DNA from: Leuctra nigra
Taxonomy: Eukaryota; Arthropoda; Insecta; Plecoptera; Leuctridae
NCBI GenBank assembly: GCA_934045905.1
Contig: OW203768.1
Location: 26,503,060 to 26,567,059, forward strand
DNA: 64,000 bases
Direction of reading: 5' to 3'
Positions within the stretch are counted from its first letter, which is position 1; each line of letters opens with the position of its first letter. The translations under genes and the position numbers were made by a program. A model generated the notes under the pieces. The model saw only the letters and a list, made by a program, of their open reading frames with translations, did no database searches and was not told the origin of the DNA. Of the stretch, positions 56,285 to 64,000 are shown piece by piece.

Positions 56285-57159
56285 GTAGGATCTCACTGTA
56301 AGATCTAGTGGAGCGGTCGCTCCACTCAGCCAAGTCGTACCGTACACTCACAGTCACTCAACATACCGTAAATGCCTATATAAACCGAGGAGCAGACCAA
56401 ACACTTTTACTGTAAGCAACAACATAGCATTTTCGGCCTACTGGATCTCAACAATGGAAAATCTCTCATTGTTGTGAAATGTCTTAATTTTGAGCTATGG
56501 CCCACCTGACAACATATACATCACGCGACAACAATCAGTCATGCCGTTTACGACCTAGAGGGCCGTAAAAATCGTGAAATTGCACCGCTTTCTTCTTCAG
56601 ATGATGATTCTGATTCCCGAAAAAGTTGCTGTCACCGCCACAGCCTAAACGGCTGAACCGATCATCCTGAAATTTTTACCACATATGCACTTTTGGCGTC
56701 TGATGATACTTTGCCTCTTGTGACTTTTTGTGCCGCCATTTTTTAACCGGAAGTGACCTCATATCTCAAAAACGTCTGGACCGATTAGAATGAAATTAGC
56801 GCCATTCGATTAAGATGGTCACCTATATAAAGTATCAATATTAAATAATTATTTTCTTATTTTCTAAACCGGAAGTGATGTCATAAATTCGCAATATTAA
56901 ACTTTATTTCAACAAATTATACTTAAAATACATACATAATTAAATTACATTGTAACATAGACAATACCATTTATAAATTCAAGGTTGCAGTGTTCTCGGC
57001 CGCCATTCCTGAAACCGGGAGTGACGTCATATATCTAAAACACCTGTACCGTTTGCAACTGAACTAGCTCCTGCGTATTCATTCTGCAATTTTTTTGAAA
57101 AATCAATTGTGAAAAATGATAAACAAATATAACGGCAGGAATAAACGGCAGGAACCACT

Positions 57160-58625
57160 AAATGAAACCGGAAGTGACGTCATATATTACAAATGGCATG
57201 ACCGATTTTACGGAAATATAGGGATTATGAATTCAGATGGTCGTTCATGAAGTATCAAATGATTGTTTTCATATTACCTATACCGGAAATGACGTCATAA
57301 ATATGCTAAATTACGTCCTAAATATGCTAAATGACACTAAATTCACCACTTTATACTTTTAAATAGATATTAGTTAACGTACTTTGTGAATAATTATAAA
57401 TTCAAGGTTGCAGTGTTCGCGGCCGCCATTTTTAAAACCGGAAGTGACGTCATATATCGAAAACGGCTGTACTGATTGCAACCAAATTTGGGAAATGTGT
57501 AGGTCTAATAATTATGAATTGAAGACGACATTATTTTCGGCCGCCATTGTTAAAACCGGAAGTGACGTCATATATATTGAAAACGGCTGTACCGATTGCA
57601 ACTTAATTAAGTAAATATGTAGGACATATGATTATGAATTCAAGACGACATTATTTTCGGCCGCCATTGTTAACGTGGCTCAACCGATCGAACATTCCAA
57701 AATATTTATTTTTTGAAATTACCATCATGAATTACTTTTTCCAACATTTGAACTCTATTTAAATATAAACAAATCATAAAATGTAATTTAACTTGCAACT
57801 CCTGTCTTACAGCGAGGTTTAAAATTATTGCCTTCCGAGAATGAACAAAACTTTCACACAGGAGGTATAGGAAAATCATTGCGTTTTTGGCTTATACCTT
57901 CTAAAATAGCACACGTTGGTATTGTTTTCAATTTTTTCCCTAATATGATATCCATATTTCTACCAGAAAAAAAGTTTTTTGATCAAAGTTGGGACTACAT
58001 AAAAATTAGATCTTCATTATAAGCCTAAATTGTACACGATTTTACTTGTCTGCCATAAGATAACATGGGGAAGAAAAATCAATTTATCTAAAAAAAAACT
58101 AGACACGAGAAGTGTTTAATTTTTTCAAGGATTGTGTATGGCATGATTATCAATTAGTAGACAAAAAAAATTATGAAAATCTGAGACCATGCCCGATTGG
58201 ATGAGCCACCTTAAACCGGAAGTGACGTCATACATCGAAAACGGCTGTACCGATTGCAACCAAATTTTGAAAATATGTAGGATTAATAATTATTAATTCA
58301 TGACGACACTATTTTCGGCCGCCATTGTTAAAACCGGAAGTGACGTCATATATCGAAAACGGCTGTAGGTACCGATTGCAACCAAATTTTGGAAATATGT
58401 AGAACTAATAATTATGAATTCAAGAAGACATTATTTTCGGCCACTATTTCAAAACCGGAAGTAACGTTATATATCGATAACGGCTGTACCGATTGCAATC
58501 AAATTATGCAATTTTGTAGGACTTATAATTATGAATTCAAGACGACATTATTTTCGGCCACTTTTTCAAAACCGGAAGTGATGTCATATATCGGAAACGG
58601 CTGGACCGATTGTAACGAAACTTAG
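57160..58625 (-). repeat. ~117-bp tandem array with ACCGGAAGTGACGTCA
   Basis: Cores lie at about 57172, 57439, 57555, 58205, 58334, 58455 and 58572. Neighbouring spacings are 116-129 bp. Each unit also has GGCCGCCATT and GAAAACGGCTG + ACCGATTGCAA. The array is split by 57690-58190 (repeat shared with 23.2-23.6 kb). Confidence 0.85.
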
Positions 58626-58787
58626 GCTTATCTTCTTGGATACTATTTTAAGCTTATTCCAAACGCAACTTTTCTTAGTAACCAAATCGGTTGAGGCGTA
58701 ATTTTTTAAAGAAATGATTCCTTGCTCGGACATGTGCTACAAGCTGTATGAATAAACTAACAAAAGAAGTGATATCCCAGAAAAAAA

Positions 58788-59206
58788 GCCCAACGGCCGT
58801 TGGGTTTTTTAGCCCAACGGCTGGTATGTTGGATACCTCGGTTCTCGTTAGATCACCGAGGTTAAGCAACATTGAGCGCGGTCAGCGATTGGATGGGTGA
58901 CCATTCAACTCTGCCTTGCCAGGTTGCTGCCGTTGGGTCAGAGAGACTGGGGTGTTTGGGGGTCAGTGTGACGACCTCCCTCCACCTGTTATCAGTCTCT
59001 CGACGGCGCGGGTTGTGGAGGCTCGTGCTGTGAATGTTACACCGTCCTTCGGAAGGGACGTTAAGCCGTTGGTCCCCTTGGTATCTTTCGTCAGGAGTAG
59101 GCTACATGCCGGTACCGGGTTTCCTCTCCTCCCTTCTCTATATTACATTCTCACTAGTGGAGCCTGGCTCTGTTGAGAATATAGACTTAATAATAATAAT
59201 AATAAA
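58788..59206 (+). mobile_element. 5S rRNA-derived SINE (SINE3-like)
   Basis: The head matches 5S rRNA: CTCGTTAGATCACCGAGG, TTAAGCAACATTGAGCGCGG and TTGGATGGGTGACC, covering the internal A-box and C-box promoter parts. A non-5S body shared with 5730-6045 follows, and the tail is (TAA)n. It starts with the perfect palindrome CCCAACGGCCGTTGGG (58789-58804). It is inserted in an A-run of the palindromic module. It has only the 5S core inside a repeat with a tail, so it is not a functional 5S gene. Confidence 0.88.
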
Positions 59207-60904
59207 TAAAACACTCCGTGTAAAAAACGCAACCAAGTCCCTTTACTTTAAAAAAATTCAACACCGAAAAGGAGTGATATCAAAAAAGGAGCCAAGTCAA
59301 TGACATTTCCAAATATTTAATCGTATTTTTGAAATAAAATAATAAACACCGAGAAATACTTTACAAAAGGACTTGGCGCATCGTTTTTTTAAAGACATTT
59401 TTCTATTCATATGCATAAGCCTTTTATATACAACCGTTATTAACAATTTTTAGAATAATAATAGGAATACATCTTTCAATTACATATTATACATACCTAC
59501 TGTAAAATATTTTCTATTTGAGTACCTACACGATGAAACTTGTTGCCTATGTTTTCTATAAAATCACAATAGTTATCTTCGTAATATTGTTTCGTGGTCA
59601 ACATAAATACACGGGTTACACGGGTCTCTTGGGTTATTCCTTCTCATCATGAAATACATTTCTATTAATCCACATTTGATAACAATACATTTCACAAAGT
59701 ACACAGTCACATTGTATTTTCATTAAAAAATTTAACTTTATACACTTTACGCTTCAAAAATATATAATAGTGTTCCATAGATAGTTAGTAATTATTTGAC
59801 AACGTTTCATGATTTCCTTCAGTCAAGATCAAATTATGAAAAGATACCCTTCTAATATCACCATATTATTATTTAACAGTACTGCAAGAATATGAATGAG
59901 CCCACTTCCAATTGTTATTTAATTCTTCCACCCTTATATTACTTATCTATATCAGCATGAAATCTTTCTTCTATCGCCATTGACAAAACTATAAAATATC
60001 CATTTCTAAAGGAGCTTGATTCATAGATTCTGGCTCTAATAGAAAGAGGAAAATGTACCTACTTGTAAATTTCTTTCCACTTTTCTGGATAGAATGATGT
60101 CTTTAAAATAACGATGCGCCAAGTCCTTTTGTAAAGTATTTCTCGGTGTTTTTTATTTTATTTCAAAAAAACGATTAAATATTTGGAAATGTCATTGACT
60201 TGGCTCCTTTTTTGATATCACTCCTTTTCGGTGTTGAATTTTTTTAAAGTTAAGGGACTTGGCTGCCTTTTTTCCACGGAGTGTTTTTTTCTGGGATCTC
60301 ACTTACTCTAACTGAAGGGGAGAGTAGACAACCGGAGCCAATTAATTCATTATCAAGCAAGCGTAGCGAGCGTCTCCACTTCAAACGTATAGCTCAAATC
60401 TCTCGTTTTGTTTGTCTGTCGTCTGTGCCTTTGGCATCTCCTGCCGAACGAAGTAACGGATCAAATTGTTTCACAAAATTTATAGTACTATCTGGTTGTG
60501 GTCAAAATGATTTTCAGCAAGATCTGTTTATTGGTTTAATGGGTAATTGGATTTATGTTGATTGGGTATCATTACCATTGCAACGAAATATTTTACGAAA
60601 GTTTATAAAATACCTATAATAATAATAATAATGTAATTTATTGAGCACATAAAATAGGTACATAATTGGTCTGTATTCAACAATCGAGTCGTTGATCTTC
60701 CATACATCCATCTCTTCTCTTCAACTGCTTCACATCTTCACCGTTTACCTACTTCTTCTTAATTCATAATAGTCATTAAAATTGTGCTTCAATATCAGTA
60801 GTAATATTGGAAGAACATCCAAGCATTTGCTTTTTAGCTGAGGGAAAACCACTTAAAAAACATTCTCAGCAGGATGTAATCTTGATTCTTGTCTTCCTAT
60901 ATCA

Positions 60905-61603
60905 TTACTTCACGAATTCTCTTTCTTGAATGATAGCGAGTTTATCCTTAACGAGCGTCTTGAAAGCTTTTAAACTTAGGGTCTGCTCTTCTGTTGTTGT
61001 TGTGTTGTATGCTACTGAGGCTGAATAGGAAAAACAGTGCTTGAATTTTTTACTTCGATGAGTTCCAAAGTCTAGCTTATCTTTGGACCGCGTGTCTCGT
61101 AGGTGAATATCATGACGCTTTCTCAACTTATCATTTAAATACTTTGGCTCTCCCGTTCTCAATATCTTGTGCGTTGCGCATGTTAAATGTAGGCTTCTTC
61201 TCGCTTCCATCTTTAGCCAATGAAGTTTTTGAATGTAGGGACTTATATGGTGTCTTCTCTTAATATTGAATACAAACCTAGCACAAGAATTCTGGACTTT
61301 TTGAATACGACCTACATCTTTCTTCGAAATACACGGTCCGTAAACGATGTCACAGTAATTCAAATTAGATATTATAAGTGCCTCAACAAGCATGCTTTTT
61401 GTTGATCTTGTCAGAATTTGTTTAAATCTTTGCATTGTTCGTAGTTTGCCGTAAGCTTTGCTATTTGCTTTCTGAATATGATCTGAGTAAGTCATTTGGC
61501 TGTCCATTATCAAACCTAAATTCCTTGCATTTTCTGAAGTGGGAATAATAGAACCATTTATATGTAGTTTAAATTCACTATAAGTATTTTGATCCGTTGA
61601 CAT
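60905..61603 (-). pseudogene. CR1-like RT C-terminal part
   Basis: INGSIIPTSENARNLGLIMDS, then LNYCDIVYGPCISKK, RIQKVQNSCARFVF and HWLKMEARR..L are the post-catalytic blocks of CR1/Jockey-type RTs. Stop at 60905. Frame differs from the upstream RT part. Confidence 0.85.
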
Positions 61604-62277
61604 TTGTTCCCTATAATCATTGATATGGCCTTCGAAGTGTTTAAAGAGAGTCCTTGACTTTCACTCCATGCAGCAATAGACTGAAGATCTTCGTTTATTT
61701 TCTCTTGTGCTGCAGCTAGATCTTGAGGGCGAAAGGTATATAGAAGCTGGGTATCATCTGCAAATTTGTGTATTTTGCAGTGTTTCACACTCTCATCGAT
61801 ATCAGTTGTGTAAACTATGAACAGTAGTGGAGCGATACTTGAACCCTGTGGTACTCCTGTTCTATTTTCCCTTGGCATTGATACGTTATTAGCTGATAAT
61901 TTTACCCGTTGTTTACGTCCGGTGAGGTAACTTGCAAACCATTTAATTGTCATCTCTCCCACTCCAAGATATGTGAGTTTAGCCAGTAGGAGTTCATGAT
62001 TGATAGAGTCAAAGGCTTTTGTAAAATCTAATAATATAAGACTTGTAACCATTTTCTTCTCCATTCCCTTGATCGCTTCATCAGTTACATCTAGAAGTAT
62101 TGATGTTGTCCCACGATTTTTCCTGAATCCTGACTGACTATTAGATAATAATTGCAGTTCTTCTAGGTATGCAGTCAGTTGCTTCACAACAATTCTTTCT
62201 AGTATTTTGGACATTGTAGTGAGAATTCTAATGGGTCTAAGGTCTTTGAATTGTTTTGGATGTGAGCATTTTGGCAA
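61558..62277 (-). pseudogene. CR1-like RT catalytic part
   Basis: DLRPIRILTTMSKILERIV, SGFRKNRGTTSILLDV, LLDFTKAFDSINH, TGVPQGSSIAPLLFIVYTTD and HKFADDTQLLY (catalytic FADD) are all present. The frame is lost after MIIGNKCQ (about 61600), so one frameshift separates it from the C-terminal part. It continues upstream as KEGVITPLPKC to the truncation near 62320. Confidence 0.88.
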
Positions 62278-62611
62278 AGGTGTTATAACTCCTTCTTTCC
62301 ATAGATCAGGAAATATTCCAGAAACAAGAGAATGATGGGACCATGGTCACTGCAAAATTCTGTAGTACTGCCTAAAAATACAGACATTTGTTTTAACCAT
62401 TGACATTCGTCTTTGTGGCAATCTTTCCAGTTTCTGAAGAAAATCTAACCACTTCTGCGATCCTGCAAGTGATTATTCAGGGATTATTTACAGAATGTCG
62501 GTTAGATCATGGTTAGATATGCTGTTCATACCGGTGCTCGCTTATCAACGCGATTCACCGAGCGTTTTTCTTCTATCAATATCAATGAACCCGAATATTT
62601 ATATTCTGTTA

Positions 62612-63053
62612 AGTGGCCCATACACGGTCAATCTTGCATGACAAACTTACTTGACAAGCCCGGCATGACGGCATGACAAACCTGAACAACGCCCACACAC
62701 GTTCAATTTAGGTTTGACAGTTCAGACCTTTGGGGTCATGCGCACTTTATTGCGCAACTTCCAAACAACTACAAAACAGCAAAACAGCTGAGTGAGCTGA
62801 AAGGTCACGTGCTCCGGCTCTGCATGCTGATTGGCTATTTATGTTCAAGCAAGATTGATGACTCCACACACGTCAAACTTGCTTGTCGTCTTGCATGAGC
62901 ATGAAGCTCGATTTCAGTTTCTGTTGGAACTCCTTCAAGCCAAATTCCAGGCTTGACAAGCCATCAAATCTGCTCCACACACGATCAAATTAGCATGTCA
63001 TGCCGGGCTTGTCATGCAAGTCGTCAAGTAAGATTGACCGTGTGTGGGGCACT
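62612..63053. mobile_element. PIF/Harbinger-like MITE
   Basis: 442 bp with terminal inverted repeats AGTGGCCCATACACGGTCAA and the inverse of TTGACCGTGTGTGGGGCACT, and TTA duplications on both sides (62609-62611, 63054-63056). A 3-bp TTA target is typical of PIF/Harbinger. Subterminal CATGACAAAC / GACAAGCCCGGCATGAC motifs recur in both orientations. No transposase. Confidence 0.75.
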
Positions 63054-63056
63054 TTA

Positions 63057-63720
63057 TTCCCATATTTAAAGCCTATTTTCTGTGTAGGGTGTGAGTAGGT
63101 ACTTTCCATTAATGTATTATCAATTAAAATACAGAAAAGAGTAAGAGGTTCCTCTTGCCCTATATGGGACCGGGTTGGAGTAATGTATTATAACATAAAT
63201 GTTGGATAATGTTGGATGTTGGCTCATTGCAATGCATGTCCCATTGCAAATTACCATTGAAATTTCAACTGAAATTTAATTGACATGATTGCAATGGCAA
63301 ACATTGTGTTCTTTAAGCAATTTCTTGAGATCAACATCACTCACTTTTGTACATTTCATCTTAGTAATTGATTATTTCAGTGACTAAACTGTTCAAACTG
63401 AAATTTTATTTAGAAATAAGAGAATTATACAAAGAAATTCCATAAGGGCAGGCGGCTCTTCATTTCATTTTTATTTCATTTGTATTAATACATTTTGCTC
63501 GTTACTTTTACGTGTGGCAAGGAATATAAATAAGAATATGAATAATTGCATACATACTTTATCTAACTTAGTACATAGAACTCGACAAATATAATTTAAA
63601 ATTACAAACATAAAATCATTAATCTTACTTATAGTAACCCAGTTCTGTCTGTCTGTGTGTGTGTCAGGAACGGTTGCGCACTTCGATTTGACATCGGTAT
63701 TTATTGAGGCCATTTTCATA
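63057..63720. other. Intergenic or UTR, nothing specific
   Basis: AT-rich. A (TG/CTGTC)n stretch at 63645-63665. The 82-codon - strand ORF (63471-63719) has no recognisable domain and overlaps the likely 3' region of the next feature. Confidence 0.45.
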
Positions 63721-63790
63721 TTTATTTATTCCATGAGGCCATGGAATGAAGTAACTTGGCTCTATGTTCGTTCTGCAATTGTATTTCATT

Positions 63791-64000
63791 TTATATTGAT
63801 AATTTTAACTTGGGACTATTGAATTGTATATCACTGTGAGTACTAAAATCTTCTGCACCTTTATATGTAATAATTTCGGCTGATTCTTCACCTGGAAGAA
63901 GAGGAAAGCCGAAAATCATATCGTGTATGAGGTATTTTTTACTATTTGAAAGATTATACGAAACAAAAACAACCCACTCAAGGTCTAACAAGACATCTTT
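63791..64000 (-). CDS. Possible terminal exon of an unidentified - strand gene
   Basis: Open from the window edge to a stop at 63791 (about 69 codons). The text is balanced in composition, unlike the noise ORFs around it: LEWVVFVSYNLSNSKKYL, DMIFGFPLLPGEESAEII, YKGAEDFSTHSDIQFNS. An AATAAA signal follows about 65 bases downstream on the same strand (complement of 63721-63730), as expected for a last exon. The family is not recognised and the acceptor lies beyond the window. Confidence 0.4.
   Translation of the reverse strand, partial: KDVLLDLEWVVFVSYNLSNSKKYLIHDMIFGFPLLPGEESAEIITYKGAEDFSTHSDIQFNSPKLKLSI

Larger units (their letters stand above)
56305..60294 (-). mobile_element. Composite repeat, copy E, expanded and reversed
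   Basis: It starts with the complement of the terminal hairpin (CTAGTGGAGCGGTCGCTCC at 56305). It runs through the body with an expanded CRE/ETS array, reaches GAAGTGATATCCCAG at 58766-58780, and ends with a long palindromic module (59207-60294, ...TTTTTTTCTGGG). A repeat shared with 23.2-23.6 kb interrupts the array, and a 5S-SINE is inserted at the module's first A-run. Confidence 0.75.
60616..62320 (-). mobile_element. Second CR1-like LINE, 5'-truncated
   Basis: On the - strand: RT, C-terminal region, short UTR and a TAA-type microsatellite end (60616-60634). The 5' part (ORF1, endonuclease, first RT blocks) is missing. Distinct from the 31-35 kb LINE at protein level. Confidence 0.82.
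60352..62572 (+). mobile_element. HINE copy interrupted by a LINE
   Basis: The head is TCAAGCAAGCGTAGCGAGCG (60352). The tail is GGTGCTCGCTTATCAACGCG...GAGCGTTTTTCTTCT (ends about 62572), a variant of CCTAG. The CR1-like LINE 60616-62320 lies inside. The 60390-60610 piece has an open frame (60281-60619) but no recognised domain. Confidence 0.6.

Noticed and set aside
57160..58625. CRISPR-like array
   Set aside because: Units are ~117 bp and nearly uniform end to end, without short repeats separated by unique spacers; the genome is eukaryotic.
58812..58920. Functional 5S rRNA gene
   Set aside because: Only the central 5S promoter region matches; the 3' part is replaced by a SINE body and (TAA)n tail.

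Overview
The window is a stretch of eukaryotic, intron-rich, AT-rich and heavily transposon-laden DNA. GT-AG introns, non-LTR and LTR retrotransposons, 5S-derived and tRNA-derived SINEs, Helitron-type elements and an Ig+WSC extracellular gene point to an animal, most likely an insect. The repeat style reminds me of hemipterans, but that is an impression, not a demonstration. There is no bacterial gene, operon, CRISPR array or origin.

The one clear host gene lies on the + strand and spans at least 5307-56284. I can assemble nine internal exons: one Ig-like exon (5307-5636) and four WSC domains, each split into two exons (7202-7340 + 16516-16652; 18176-18320 + 22794-22936; 51350-51500 + 53846-54000; 55545-55692 + 56142-56284). 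Every junction is frame-compatible. Each WSC domain is bounded by phase-1 introns and cut by one phase-2 intron at the same place, just before the C-Y/F-C-G-D motif. The nine exons sum to 1491 bp (497 codons) with no stop. All four domains keep eight cysteines. The 5' end (signal peptide, upstream Ig exons) and the 3' end lie outside the window or were not found. A second possible host gene enters from the right on the - strand (63791-64000).

The introns (intron 5 is 28 kb) are filled by nested mobile DNA. 0-4 kb: mosaic of helentron-type (HINE) elements with a Helitron ORF remnant and a TIR element. 5.7-6.0 kb: 5S-derived SINE. 7.7-13.4 kb: two 1.85-kb copies of a composite repeat (palindromic module plus a body rich in TGACGTCA / ACTTCCGG / AATGGCGGC motifs) around a tRNA-containing fold-back and a LINE 3' end. 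13.4-16.1 kb: very young Ty3/gypsy-like LTR element with an intact but RT/integrase-deleted ORF. 16.7 kb: perfect 69-bp hairpin. 18.5-19.5 kb: Penelope-like and LINE fragments. 21.9-22.3 and 31.7-32.2 kb: two copies of a (TAATC)n-tailed retroposon. 23.6-28.1 kb: mirror-image composite repeats. 28.1-30.5 and 44.2-45.8 kb: paralogous segments with a roughly 200-bp tandem repeat in 3 versus 5 units. 31.2-35.4 kb: nearly complete CR1-like LINE. 35.9-42.6 kb: inverted repeat with 0.75-kb arms. 36.7-43.8 kb: three HINEs. 47.1-51.0 kb: two Helitrons joined exactly head to tail, the second carrying a tRNA-SINE and a hAT element. 56.3-60.3 kb: large reversed composite copy. 60.4-62.6 kb: HINE carrying a second CR1-like LINE. 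62.6-63.1 kb: Harbinger-like MITE.

Most of the sequence is therefore a record of transposon activity inside one gene. Several insertions sit within tens of bases of that gene's splice sites. All function statements come from visible motifs and family knowledge; no database search was possible.
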